From VRUE01 sp963764365 (GTDB lineage: Bacteria; Actinomycetota; Thermoleophilia; Solirubrobacterales; 70-9), in the NCBI GenBank assembly GCA_963764365.1, contig CAVXSI010000022.1, positions 1 to 64,000 of the forward strand: 64,000 bases of DNA, written 5' to 3'. Below are positions 27,741-37,311 of the stretch, piece by piece (the first letter of the stretch is position 1; the number at the start of each line of letters is the position of its first letter). A program made the position numbers and the translations under genes. Below the pieces are notes generated by a model. The model worked only from the letters and a program-made list of their open reading frames with translations, was not told where the DNA came from and made no database searches.

Positions 27741-28067
27741 GTGACCGGCAAGCTCAGCGACGTTACCGACGCGACCTTCAAATCCGACGTGCTGGAGGCC
27801 GACGGCCCCGTCCTCGTCGACTTCTGGGCCCCGTGGTGCGGGCCCTGCCGGGTCGTCCACCCCGTGCTCGAGGAGATCGACGCCGAGCGTGAGAACCTGA
27901 AGATCGTCAGCCTCAACGTCGACGAGAACCAGCAGACCGCGGCCCAGTACGAAGTCCTCTCGATCCCGACGATGCTCCTCTTCAAGGACGGGGCGATCGC
28001 CAAGAAAGTCGTCGGGGCGATGCCCAAGCGGCGCCTCGAGGCGGAGCTGGAGCCGGCGCTCGCCTAG
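27741..28067 (+). CDS. trxA: Thioredoxin
   Basis: 108 residues from GTG at 27741, with GGGAG ten bases upstream. Active site FWAPWCGPCR (residues about 27-36) with the canonical CGPC, the cis-Pro in IPTMLLF, and the full thioredoxin length. A cytoplasmic disulfide reductant. Followed after 25 bp by the tautomerase gene, probably in one transcript. Confidence 0.93.
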   Translation: MTGKLSDVTDATFKSDVLEADGPVLVDFWAPWCGPCRVVHPVLEEIDAERENLKIVSLNVDENQQTAAQYEVLSIPTMLLFKDGAIAKKVVGAMPKRRLEAELEPALA

Positions 28068-28092
28068 AGCGCCGGACCGGGTCCCAGAGCCG

Positions 28093-28278
28093 ATGCCGTT
28101 CGTCCAGATCCACTGGTTCGAGGGCCGCAGCGACGAGCAGAAGGCCGAGATCGCGAAGCGGATCGAAGCGGCGCTGGTCGAGGTGGCGGGGGTCGCGCCG
28201 GAGCACTGCTGGGTGAAGTTCGATGACTCGCCGAAGAGCGACTTCATCATCGGTGAGTCAACGGACCGATCCCGGTAG
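28093..28278 (+). CDS. 4-oxalocrotonate tautomerase-like small protein
   Basis: 61 residues with the family-defining Pro directly after Met (MPFVQIHWFEGR), which becomes the catalytic N-terminal base. Then KAEIAKRIEAALVEVAGV and HCWVKFDDSP. The reaction on a physiological substrate is unknown. The last residues (TDRSR) and the stop TAG are encoded by the left arm of a palindromic element (28263-28375), so the element has redefined the C-terminus. Confidence 0.78.
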   Translation: MPFVQIHWFEGRSDEQKAEIAKRIEAALVEVAGVAPEHCWVKFDDSPKSDFIIGESTDRSR

Positions 28279-28375
28279 GGGTTCCGCTTAACTTTTTCGC
28301 CGGGCGCGGGGCGACTCTCGCCGACGCAGTCGGGCGAAAAAGTACAAGACGCTCCACCCCTACCGGGATCGGTCC
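28263..28375. repeat. Palindromic element, class E (113 bp)
   Basis: Perfect 20-bp arms (28263-28282 and 28356-28375, GGACCGATCCCGGTAGGGGT). Inside, CTTTTTCGCC and GGCGAAAAAG form a second stem. The interior TTCCGCTTAACTTTTT ... AAAAAGTACAAGACGCTCC recurs at 59558-59675, where the middle differs. The arms carry the stop of the tautomerase gene and touch the stop of the convergent ileS. Confidence 0.92.
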
Positions 28376-31300
28376 TATGCGGGACTGAGCCTGATGAGCT
28401 CGATCTTCAGCTCGTGACCGTCGATCTTGCCTGTGGCCCCGTCGCTTGCGTCGTAGCTGAGGCTGGTGGCGAGCACCTCGGTGGCTATGTAGAGCTGGTG
28501 GGCGCGGGCGGCGTCTAGAAGCGCCGGGTCACCGCCGAGGTTCAGCTCGATCCGGTCGGTGATCTCCAGGCCGGCCTCTTTGCGGGCGTTCTGGACGGCG
28601 TGGACTATCTCTCGGGCGAGGCCCTCGCGGCGCAGCTCGTCGTCGAGCTCGAGTTGCAGGGCGACGGCGTGGCCGGCGTCGGCCTCGACCTCGTAGCCGT
28701 CCAGGGGCTGCAGGGAGAGGCTGACCTCGTCCGCGGCGATCGCGTGCTCGTCGCCGTCGACGTTGATCCCGACCTGGCCGCCCTCGGCCATCACGCCGGC
28801 GACGTGGACCGGGTCGAGCGCCTCGATCGCCGCCGCCACCTGCGGCATCCGCCTGCCGAAGCGGGGTCCGAGCGAGCGGTAGTTGGGCTTGACCGCGTAG
28901 CTGACCAGCTCCGACTCTTCCTCGACGAAGTCGAGCTGCTTGACGTTGAGCTCGCTGCGGACGAGGTCGGCGCGGGCGGAGATCGCGGCGCGCTCGGCGT
29001 CGTTGGCGACGATCACCGCGCGGCGCAGCGGCTGGCGCACCTTCACCTTCGCCTGGGCGCGGGCGGCGCGGCCGAGCTCGACGGTCAGCCGCACCGCCTC
29101 CATCGCCGCCTCGAGGCCGGGGTCGGCCAGCGCCGGGTCGGCGGCGGGGAAGTCGCGCAGGTGGACGGAATCGGGCAGCTCACCGAAGCTCTCCCCCGCC
29201 CCCGGCCAGGTTGAGGTGGATCTCGTCGGCGAGGAAGGGGGTGAACGGGGCGAGCAGCGCCGCGACCTCGAGCAGGCAGTGGCGCAGGGTCGCGAAGGCG
29301 GCGCGGTCGCCGTCCCAGAAGCGACGGCGCGAGAGCCGCACGTACCAGTTCGACAGCTCCTCGACGAACTCGGAGATCGCCCGGCCGGCGGCGGTGCAGT
29401 CGAACTCGTCCATCCGTTGACGGACGGTGGTCACCGTCGCCTGGAGCCGCGACAACACCCACCGATCAAGGTCTTCCCCAACCGCCTCCGGACCCGGGAG
29501 CGACGGCGGATCCGTATCCGATTCCTCCGTCGTCGCGGGAGCGGAGGAGGGGACCGCATATGGGAAGGCGGCCGGGTCGGAAAAGTCTTCGGGCTTCAGG
29601 CTCTCGGCGTTCGCGTACAGCACCCAGAAGGAGTACGTGTTCCAGAGGGTGAGCAGGAACTGGCGGACCGATTCGCCGACCGTGTCGACCGAGAAGCGGT
29701 AGCCCGACCACGGCTGCTGCGAGGTCAGGTAGTACCAGCGGAAGGCGTCGGCGCCGTGGGCCGCGATCACGTCCCAGGGCTCGACCACGTTGCCCCGGCT
29801 CTTCGACATCTTCTGCCCCTCGGGGTCGAGGATCAGGCCGAGGCAGACGCAGTTGCGGTAGCTGGAGGTGTCGAACAGCAGCGTCGACTCGGCGAGCAGG
29901 GTGTAGAACCAGCCGCGGGTCTGGTCGATCGCCTCGCAGATGAAGTCGGCGGGGAAGCGCTCCGCGAACTCGGCCTCGTTCTCGAACGGGTAGTGGAACT
30001 GCGCGAACGGCATCGCGCCGCTGTCGTACCAGGTGTCGATCACCGAGTCGACGCGGCGCATCTCGCCGCCACAGCGCTCGCAGTCGAGGACTACCTCGTC
30101 GATGTGGGGGCGGTGGAGGTCGTCGGGAACCTCGCCGCGGGCGCGCTCGCCCAGCTCGGCGACCGAGCCGGCGCAGAAGCGGCCGTCGCAGCCGGCCTCC
30201 GCGCACTCCCAGATCGGCAGCGGCGTGCCCCAGTAGCGGTCGCGCGAGAGCGCCCAGTCGACGTTGTTCTCGAGCCATTTGCCGAAGCGGCCATGCTTGA
30301 TGTGCTCGGGATGCCAGCCGATCGCCTCGTTGTTGGCGAGCAGCTCGTCGCGGGCCTGCGAGGTGGCGACGTACCAGCTCGACTTGGCGTAGTAGAGGAG
30401 CGGCGTGCCGCAGCGCCAGCAGTGCGGGTAGGCATGCTCGTAGACCTGCTCGCGGAACAGCAGGCCGCGTGAGGCGAGGTCGGCGATCAGCGCCGCGGTC
30501 ACCTCCGGGTCCTTGACGAAGCGGCCCTCGAAGCCGGCGACGCGGTCGTCGAAGCTGCCGTCGGGCCTGACCGGGTTGTAGAGGCTGCTGTGGTCGGTCG
30601 GGTCGAACAGCCCGTTCGCCGCGGCGACCGCGTAGTCGTCCTCGCCGAAGGCGGGGGCGATGTGGACGAGGCCGGTGCCGTCCTCGGTGGTGACGAAATC
30701 GCCGGCGAGGATGCGGAAGGCGGGCGCGACGTCGCGACGAATGGGACTGGGGCCGCCGTCGGCGAGCGCGAAGACCGGGCCGTCGTAGGCGCGGCCGACC
30801 AACTCGGAGCCGGGGAAACGCTCGCCGACGATCTCCACCTCCTCACCCAGCACCTTCTCGACCAGCGCCTCGGCGAGGATCAGCACCTCGCCGTCGACCT
30901 TGGCGCGAACGTAGGTGACATCGGGAGCGACCGCGACCGCGACGTTTCCGGGCAGGGTCCAGGGCGTCGTCGTCCAGACCAGCAGCGACTCGCCGTCCGG
31001 CGCCGTCCCGTCCTCGCCGAGCAGCGGGAAGCGCACGTATATCGACGGGTCCTCGACGTCCTCGTAGCCGAGCGCGACCTCGTGCGAGGAGAGGGCGGTG
31101 CCGCAGCGGGGGCAGTAGGGGACGACCTTGTGCCCCTCGTACAGCCGCTCCTTCTTCCACAGCTCCTTCAGCGACCACCAGACCGACTCGATGTAGTCGT
31201 TCTCCAGCGTCACGTAGGGGTCGTCGAGGTCGATCCAGAAGCCGATCCGCTCGGTCAGCCGGTTCCACTCCTCGACGTACTCGAAGACCGACTCCCGGCA

Positions 31301-31666
31301 GCGGGCGTTGAACTCGGCGATCCCGTACTCCTCGATCTCCTGCTTGGAGCCGATCCCGAGCTGCTTTTCGACCTCCAACTCGACCGGCAGCCCGTGGCAG
31401 TCCCAGCCGGCCTTGCGCGGCACCCGGTAGCCGCACATCGAGCGGTAGCGCGGGTAGACGTCCTTGAAGACGCGGGCGAGGACGTGGTGGGAGCCGGGCT
31501 TTCCGTTCGCCGTCGGCGGGCCCTCGTAGAAGCTCCAGACCTCGGCGCCCTCGCGAGCCGCCAGCGAGCGGGCGAAGACGTCGCGCTCGCGCCAGCGGGC
31601 GAGGACGCGCTCCTCCAGCTCGGGGAAGGACTGGCGCGGGTCGACCGGCTTGAATCCTGCGGACAT
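28375..31666 (-). CDS. ileS: Isoleucyl-tRNA synthetase (one frame break)
   Basis: About 1097 codons, the size of the long (type 2-like) IleS. HIGH region PPTANGKPGSHHVLARVFKD with RKAGWDCHGLPVE; editing-domain TTTPWTLPGNVAV; KMSKS motif GQKMSKSRGNVVEP; tryptophan anchor DQTRGWFYTLL; then the anticodon-binding and C-terminal parts (QAKVKVRQPLRRAVI). One frame change near 29205-29213 falls in the run GGGGGCGGGGG and is almost certainly an indel error. A 25-30-residue Pro/Ser/Glu-rich stretch (29467-29565) sits before DRWVLSRLQATV, where other IleS proteins have little. Confidence 0.92.
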
Positions 31667-31704
31667 GGACGGGTGATTCTAGGAGCGGATAGGGTGCCGG
31701 CTCG

Positions 31705-32574
31705 ATGCCCCCCTTCGACCTGAACGGAAAGGTGGCGCTGGTCACCGGCGCCGCCCGCGGGATCGGCTTCGAGACCGCGCGCCAGATCCACCTGCGGGGC
31801 GGCTCGGTCGCGGTCGTCGACCTCGACCCCGGGCAGGCACGCGAGGCGGCCGAGCGGATCGGCGCCCGGGCGATCGGGATCGGCGCCGACGTCACCGATC
31901 AGGCCGCGGTCATGCGGGCGGTCGCGGAGACCGTCGAGCGCTTCGGCGGCCTCGACGTCGCCGTCGCCAACGCCGGGATCGCGCCGAAGCGGATGGCGAC
32001 CGTGCGCGGGATCGGCGCCGAGGAATGGGAAAGGGTCTTCGAGGTCGACATACTCGGCGTCTGGCGCACCGTGCGGGCGGTGCTGCCGCAGATCGTCGAG
32101 CGCCGGGGCCACATCGTCGTCACCTCGTCCGTCTACGCCTTCGTCAACGGGGTGCTCAACAGCCCCTACGCGGTCGCCAAGTCCGGGGTCGAGTCGCTGG
32201 GGCGGTCGCTGCGGGCCGAGCTGATGCCGCTCGGGGCGAGCGCCGGCGTCGCCTACTTCGGCTGGGTCGACACGAGGATGGTCCAGGACGCCTTCGACGC
32301 CAACGGCGGCCGGATGGAGGAAAACCTGCCGAGCTTCCTGCGCAAGCGGATCCGGCCCGACGAGGCCGGGGCAGCCGTCGTGCGGGGGATCGAGGAACGA
32401 GCGCCACGGACCTTCGCGCCGAAGTGGTGGCGCTACGTCTCCGCCCTGCGCGGCATCCTCAACCCGCTGCTCGACAGGCGCTTCGAACGCGACGCGGCGA
32501 TGGCGAAGACGATCCGCGAGATCGAGGCCGAAGCCGACGAGCAGGGCGCCGCCGCGGTCGCCGCCGGCGACTGA
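31705..32574 (+). CDS. Short-chain dehydrogenase/reductase
   Basis: 289 residues. N-terminal TGAARGIGFETA cofactor site near residue 15, VVDLD (acidic residue suggesting NAD preference), VANAGIAP, catalytic Ser in VVTSSVYAF, and SPYAVAKSG (YxxxK). A C-terminal extension of about 45 residues (FAPKWWRYVSALRGILNPLLD...) is amphipathic and may touch the membrane. Substrate unknown. Its stop TGA is inside the palindrome 32568-32613. Confidence 0.85.
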   Translation: MPPFDLNGKVALVTGAARGIGFETARQIHLRGGSVAVVDLDPGQAREAAERIGARAIGIGADVTDQAAVMRAVAETVERFGGLDVAVANAGIAPKRMATVRGIGAEEWERVFEVDILGVWRTVRAVLPQIVERRGHIVVTSSVYAFVNGVLNSPYAVAKSGVESLGRSLRAELMPLGASAGVAYFGWVDTRMVQDAFDANGGRMEENLPSFLRKRIRPDEAGAAVVRGIEERAPRTFAPKWWRYVSALRGILNPLLDRRFERDAAMAKTIREIEAEADEQGAAAVAAGD

Positions 32575-32613
32575 ACAGTTGACCCCCCTATCGGGTGGTT
32601 AACGGTTCAGTCG
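32568..32613. repeat. Palindromic hairpin, class C (46 bp)
   Basis: CGACTGAACAGTTGACC pairs, with small mismatches, with GGTTAACGGTTCAGTCG around the loop CCCCTATCGGGT. The SDR stop (TGA) is in the left arm and the stop of the convergent FAD/Fe-S oxidase (TAG on the minus strand) is in the loop. Loop words resemble the copies at 38027, 40032 and 60939. Confidence 0.85.
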
Positions 32614-35491
32614 ACCTGGTCAGGCGCTCCAGCAGGAAGACGAACGACTCGTAGGGCTCGCCGGTGGCGCGGGCGAGGCCGATCTCACAGGTGCGGTTGC
32701 TGGAGAGGCGGGCGTCGAAGCCGCGGCCCGCAAGCTCCTCGGCCTGCGGCCGGGTCGCCGCCGCGGTCAGCTCCGGGTGGGAGAAGCCGCGGTCGCCGGC
32801 GAAGCCGCAGCAGGTCGCGGAGGGGGCGACGTAGACGTCCTCGGCGAGCGCGGTGGCGAGCCGGCGCAGGCGCGGCGCCAGGCCGAGGTGGCGGGCGGCG
32901 CAGGTCGGGTGGAGGGTGGCGGAGGCGACCTTGGCTCTGACCTCGAGCCGCGGCAGCAGCCGGTCGTGCGCCCAGGCGACCGAATCGACGATCTCCACCG
33001 CCGCGAGACGCGCGGCGTTCTCCTCGCTCAGCACGTTCTCCCCGGGCGCGACGATCGCGTGCGTGCAGGACGAGGCGTCGACCAGCACCGGCAGCTCGCC
33101 CTCGCCGCTCCACTCCCAGAGCCGCTCGACCATCTCGTTCGCCTTGTGGGCGTGCGCGGCCCCGAACCCTTTCGAACTCCAGGGCAGCCCGCAGCAGCTC
33201 CCCGCCACGTCGCCCGGGATCCAGACGGGAAGGCCAGCGCGGCGCGAGACCTCGGCCAGCGCGGTGGCCAGGCTCGGGAGGGACGGCTCTTCGCCGCCTG
33301 CCGGGCCCGACCGTCCGGCGCCGGCGCGGCGCGGGCCGTCGCCGCCGGGCCCTGCGGCGCTGCGCCCGAAGATCCGGTTGGTGCAGGAGGGAACGTAGAC
33401 CGCGGCGGCTCCCCGGCGCCCGGTCGGCGGCGGCTGCGGCGAGGCGGCGCCGGGGAGGCCCTTGCCGCGCTTCGTCCGCCGGGCCAGCGGGCCGCCGACC
33501 CGCAATGCCGCGCGGGAGGCCTTCTCGACCGCCCCCCAGCGCTTCGCCGCCGCCAGCGCGAGGCGCTCGGCCCGCTCGCTGTGGCCCTCCCGGCGCAGCT
33601 CCTTGACCAGCTCGCCGGTGTCGATCCCGAGCGGGCAGGCGAGCCGGCAGGAGCCGTCGGCGGCGCAGCTCTCGAGCCCGTCGTAGGCGTACTCGTCAAG
33701 CAGCGCCCGGCGCAGCGGCGAGCCCTCCGGCTGGCGGGCGATCTCGCGCCGCAGGACGATCCGCTGCCGCGGCGTCGTCGTCAGGTCGCGGCTCGGGCAG
33801 GCCGGCTCGCAGAAGCCGCACTCGACGCAGGCGGTGACCGACTGCTCGACTTCCGGCGTCGTTTTCAGGTTGCGCAGGTGGACGCCGGGGTCGCGGTTGA
33901 GGACGACTCCGGGGGCGAGCACGCCATCGGGGTCGGCGAGCCGCTTGACCCGCCACATCAGCTCGGTCGCCTTCTTGCCCCACTCGCGCTCCACATAGGG
34001 GGCCATGTTGATCCCGGTCCCGTGCTCGGCCTTGAGCGAGCCGTCGTACCTGTCGACCACCAGCTCGACCAGCTTCGACATGAAGGCCTCGTAGCGGTCG
34101 AGGTCCTCCTGCTTGGCGAAGTCGGGGGTGAGCATGAAGTGCAGGTTCCCGGCCGAGGCGTGGCCGGCGACCCCGGGCAGGAAGCCGTGCTCTGCGAGCA
34201 GGGCCTGCAGGTCGCGGGCGCCCTCGGCGATCCGCTCCGGGGGCACGCAGACGTCCTCGACGATCAGCGCCGTCCCGGGCAGTCGCAGCCGACCGACCAA
34301 CCCGTGCAGCCCCTCGCGCACACGCCAGGCCAGCTCGATCTCCTCGCCGTCGCGGGTGAACTCGACCGGGCGGATCGTCTCCCGGGCGGCGACGATCCCC
34401 TCCGCCCGCGCCACGTGGGCGTCGAGCGCCTCGTCGTCCCCGGCGCCGAACTCGACCAGCAGGACCGCCGACTCCGGCGGCAGCTCCTTCCACTCCTCGG
34501 GGGCGCCGGGCATGTTCCAGGCGGCGGTGATCAGCGCCGGCGCGACCATCAGCTCGACCGCGGTCGCGCCGGCCTCGACCAGATCGCGGACCGGGGCGAT
34601 CGCCTCCTCGACGCCGGGGAAGTGGATCCAGGCGGTGGTCGTGCGGGCGGGCAGCGGCACCGTCTCGAAGACCGCCTCGGCGACGAAGCCGAGCGTGCCC
34701 TCGGAGCCGACCAGCAGGCGGCGGAAGATCTGCAGCGGCTCGTCGGCGTCGAGGAAGGCGCAGAGCCGGTAGCCGGTCGTGTTCTTGATCGCGAACTTGC
34801 GGCGGATCCGCTCACTCAGCTCGGTGTCGGCGCGGATCTCGTCGCGGATCGCGGCGAGGCCGGCGGCCAGCTCCGGCTCCGCGGCGGCGAAGCGCTCGGC
34901 GGCGCCCGGGGCGGCGCTGTCGATCGTCGTTCCCGAGGGCAGGACGAAGGTCAGCGAGCGCACGGTCGAGTAGGAGTCGCGGGCGACGCCGCAGCGCATC
35001 CCGCCCGAGTTGTTGGCGATCACGCCGCCGACCGTGGCGATGTCGGTGCTGGCCGGGTCGGGGCCGAGCTTGCGCCCGTGCGGGGCGAGGACGCGGTTGG
35101 CGTGGCCGAGCACGGTGCCGGGCTTGACCCGGGCGCGGGCGCCGCCGTCCTCGACCGCGACGCCGCCGAAGTGACGGCGCACGTCGACGAGGATGCCGTC
35201 GCCCTGGCCCTGCCCGTTGAGGCTGGTGCCGCCGGCGCGGAAGACGACGGGTATGCCGTTGGCGCGGCCGTAGGCGAGCGTCGCGGCGACGTCGGATGCA
35301 TCGTGCGCCATCACCACCGCCCGCGGCAGCAGCCGGTAGGGACTGGCGTCGGAGGCGTAGCGGACGATGTCGCTGGCCCGGCCGAGCACGCGGTCGGCGC
35401 CGAGCAGCGCCTCCAGCTCGGCCCGCAGGCCGGGGTCGGCGCCCGCCGCGAGCGACTCGGGCGCGCGGTCAGGGGCGATGGCGGTGCTCAT
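32588..35491 (-). CDS. FAD-linked oxidase fused to Fe-S (GlcD-GlcF-like) protein
   Basis: 967 residues. N-terminal FAD_binding_4 domain (VVFRAGGTSLNGQGQGDGIL, TVGGVIANNSGGMRCG) and FAD-oxidase C domain (GVAGHASAGNLHFML, AEHGTGIN). Then two 4Fe-4S motifs (CVECGFCEPACPSRD; CAADGSCRLACPLGID), and C-terminal CCG domains (AGSCCGLPWSSKG, ATCCGFAGDRGF). This is the layout of D-lactate/D-2-hydroxyacid dehydrogenases that pass electrons to the quinone pool. Between VPSCTNRIFG and LPSLATALAE lies a 30-residue Gly/Arg/Ala-rich insert of unclear origin. The C-terminal residues are encoded by a palindrome arm. Confidence 0.88.
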   Translation of the reverse strand: MSTAIAPDRAPESLAAGADPGLRAELEALLGADRVLGRASDIVRYASDASPYRLLPRAVVMAHDASDVAATLAYGRANGIPVVFRAGGTSLNGQGQGDGILVDVRRHFGGVAVEDGGARARVKPGTVLGHANRVLAPHGRKLGPDPASTDIATVGGVIANNSGGMRCGVARDSYSTVRSLTFVLPSGTTIDSAAPGAAERFAAAEPELAAGLAAIRDEIRADTELSERIRRKFAIKNTTGYRLCAFLDADEPLQIFRRLLVGSEGTLGFVAEAVFETVPLPARTTTAWIHFPGVEEAIAPVRDLVEAGATAVELMVAPALITAAWNMPGAPEEWKELPPESAVLLVEFGAGDDEALDAHVARAEGIVAARETIRPVEFTRDGEEIELAWRVREGLHGLVGRLRLPGTALIVEDVCVPPERIAEGARDLQALLAEHGFLPGVAGHASAGNLHFMLTPDFAKQEDLDRYEAFMSKLVELVVDRYDGSLKAEHGTGINMAPYVEREWGKKATELMWRVKRLADPDGVLAPGVVLNRDPGVHLRNLKTTPEVEQSVTACVECGFCEPACPSRDLTTTPRQRIVLRREIARQPEGSPLRRALLDEYAYDGLESCAADGSCRLACPLGIDTGELVKELRREGHSERAERLALAAAKRWGAVEKASRAALRVGGPLARRTKRGKGLPGAASPQPPPTGRRGAAAVYVPSCTNRIFGRSAAGPGGDGPRRAGAGRSGPAGGEEPSLPSLATALAEVSRRAGLPVWIPGDVAGSCCGLPWSSKGFGAAHAHKANEMVERLWEWSGEGELPVLVDASSCTHAIVAPGENVLSEENAARLAAVEIVDSVAWAHDRLLPRLEVRAKVASATLHPTCAARHLGLAPRLRRLATALAEDVYVAPSATCCGFAGDRGFSHPELTAAATRPQAEELAGRGFDARLSSNRTCEIGLARATGEPYESFVFLLERLTRSTEPLTTR

Positions 35492-35507
35492 CGCCGATCA
35501 GGTTGGA

Positions 35508-35630
35508 ATGACGCGGCCCGGGGGCCGCCAGGCAAGAACGCAGGGAGGGGCGACGAGGGGAGCGCACTACAAGTGCGTGACCCGAGGAGACCGACCGAGG
35601 ACGCCGCTTGGCGGTTCCTGGGACCGTCAT
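35508..35630. repeat. Palindromic element, class A (123 bp)
   Basis: Imperfect 23-bp arms at 35508-35530 and 35608-35630 (ATGACGCGGCCCGGGGGCCG against ATGACGGTCCCAGGAACCGC read from the other end). The interior has CAAGAACGCAGGGAGG, an inner hairpin GCGCACT/AGTGCGT, then GACCGACCGAGGACGCCGC, the class A signature. It fills the gap between two minus-strand genes and ends 1 bp before the stop of the decarboxylase. Confidence 0.85.
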
Positions 35631-35631
35631 C

Positions 35632-37230
35632 TCAGAACAGGGACATGCCCGGGGCTACCGGGACTTCGACGAGTTGGGGCTTCGAGGAGGAGAGCGCCGC
35701 CTCCAGGGCGCCGCGTACTTCGTCGCGGTCCTTCGCCACCCGAGATTCGACCCCGTAGCCCTGGGCGACCGCGGCGACGTCGAGCGCCGGCAGGTCGAGG
35801 CCGGGTGCGCCCTGCACCGACTCGACTTCGGCGAACCACTTGAGGATCGCGTACTCGGAGTTGCGGAGGACGAGGAAGGTGACCGGCACGTCATAGGCGG
35901 CGGCGCTCCAGAAGGCGGTGACCGCATACTGGACCGAGCCCTCGCCGATCACGCAGACGACCGGGCGGTCGGGCTGGGCCAGCTGGACGCCGACCGAGGC
36001 GGCAAGGCCGAAGCCGAGGCCGCCGCCGGCGCTGAAGTAGTAGCTGCCGGGCTGCGAGAGCCGCAGCTGGTTGCGCAGGGCGAGGGTGCTGGACGGCGAC
36101 TCGAGGACGACGATCCCGTCCTCCGGGAAGACCTCGGCGAGCGCCGAGTGGACGGTCGAGGAGTTGAGCGGGTCCTCCGCCGGGATTTCGCTCGGGCCGG
36201 GGTTCGGCTCGGGCGCCGGGCGCGAGGACTCCGGCGCCGCCGCCAGCAGCGCTTCGAGGGTCAGCTTCACGTCGGCGACGATCGCGTCGCCCATCGGGGC
36301 GCGGGCGGCCTCGTCGGGGTCGCTGGTGATCGCGGTCAGCTTGGCGCCCTCGGGCAGCAGCGGGCCGGGGATGTGCGGGTAGTAGGGGAAGACCGAGCTG
36401 CCGGCGACGAGGATCAGGTCGTGGCCCTCGAGCGTCTGCGCGACCGGCCCGATCGCCGGCGGCAGGACGCCGCGGAAGTTGGGATGGCTCTCGGGGAATC
36501 CGAGCTTGCCGCCGCCGGGGGCGGGCGTCGCCCAGACCGGCAGATGCTGCTTCTCGGCCAGGCCGATCGCCGCGTCCCAACCGCCGCTCGCGTCGATGTC
36601 CGGGCCGGCGACGAGGACCGGGTCGGCGGCGGCGTCGAGGGCCTCGGCAAGGGCGCGGACCGCCTCCGGGTCGGCGGTCGCGCGTCCGGTCACCCGGCGG
36701 GAAATCGCCTCGCGCGCGTCGGCCTCGTCGACCTCGACCCCCCAGTCGTCCATCGGCAGCGAGACGAAGACGGGGCCCTGCGGCGGCAGCGAGGCCAGGT
36801 GGGCGCCGTGGGCGAGGGCCAGCGGCACATCCTCGGCCCGCGGCGGCTCGTAGGACCACTTGACCAGGGGGTGCGGCATCCGGGTCGCGTCGCGGTTGGT
36901 CAGGTTCGCCTGCAGGGTCATCTGCGCCCGCGCCTGCTGGCCGGCGGTGACCAGCAGCGGGGTGTGGTTGGCCTGGGCGTTGAAGATCGCCCCCATCGCG
37001 TTGCCGACGCCGGGGGCGGTGTGCAGGTTGGCGACCGCGGCGCGGCGGCTCGCCTGGGCGAAGCCGTCGGCCATCCCGACCACGACCGCCTCCTGCAGTC
37101 CGAGGACGAAGCGGAAGTCGCCGGGGAAGTCGGCGAGCATCGGCAGCTCGGTCGAGCCGGGGTTGCCGAAGATCGTCGTCATCCCCTGCGCGCGGAAGAG
37201 GTCGAAGCTGGCATCGCGTACGGTCGGCAT
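35632..37230 (-). CDS. Benzoylformate decarboxylase-like ThDP enzyme
   Basis: 532 residues, almost exactly the length of Pseudomonas MdlC. Ser26 (NPGSTELP), Glu47 (LQEAVVVGMADG) and His70 (NLHTAPGVGNAMG) coincide in number and setting with the catalytic residues of benzoylformate decarboxylase. ThDP-binding GEGSVQYAVTAFWSAAAYDVPVTFLVLRN follows the GDG pattern. At the place of the second catalytic His (FRYHQYDPG in MdlC) this protein reads FPYYPHIPG, so Tyr replaces His281. Activity on benzoylformate is therefore a guess; another 2-oxoacid is possible. It is not grouped with mandelate genes. Confidence 0.8.
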   Translation of the reverse strand: MPTVRDASFDLFRAQGMTTIFGNPGSTELPMLADFPGDFRFVLGLQEAVVVGMADGFAQASRRAAVANLHTAPGVGNAMGAIFNAQANHTPLLVTAGQQARAQMTLQANLTNRDATRMPHPLVKWSYEPPRAEDVPLALAHGAHLASLPPQGPVFVSLPMDDWGVEVDEADAREAISRRVTGRATADPEAVRALAEALDAAADPVLVAGPDIDASGGWDAAIGLAEKQHLPVWATPAPGGGKLGFPESHPNFRGVLPPAIGPVAQTLEGHDLILVAGSSVFPYYPHIPGPLLPEGAKLTAITSDPDEAARAPMGDAIVADVKLTLEALLAAAPESSRPAPEPNPGPSEIPAEDPLNSSTVHSALAEVFPEDGIVVLESPSSTLALRNQLRLSQPGSYYFSAGGGLGFGLAASVGVQLAQPDRPVVCVIGEGSVQYAVTAFWSAAAYDVPVTFLVLRNSEYAILKWFAEVESVQGAPGLDLPALDVAAVAQGYGVESRVAKDRDEVRGALEAALSSSKPQLVEVPVAPGMSLF

Positions 37231-37311
37231 GGACGCAAGCCTAGTGCCGTGTCCGGCACTGGATGCCTTGCGGTTCTAAAGCAGATGGCCGGAAGCGGTC
37301 GATAGGCGAAT

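Noticed and set aside
33280..33400. Gly/Arg-rich insert in the FAD/Fe-S oxidase as a palindromic element
   Set aside because: The DNA is GC-saturated and I could not find convincing matched arms; a plain flexible linker is as likely.
37243..37260. AGTGCCG/CGGCACT hairpin upstream of the decarboxylase gene
   Set aside because: Only 7 bp with a 4-base loop; expected by chance at this GC content.
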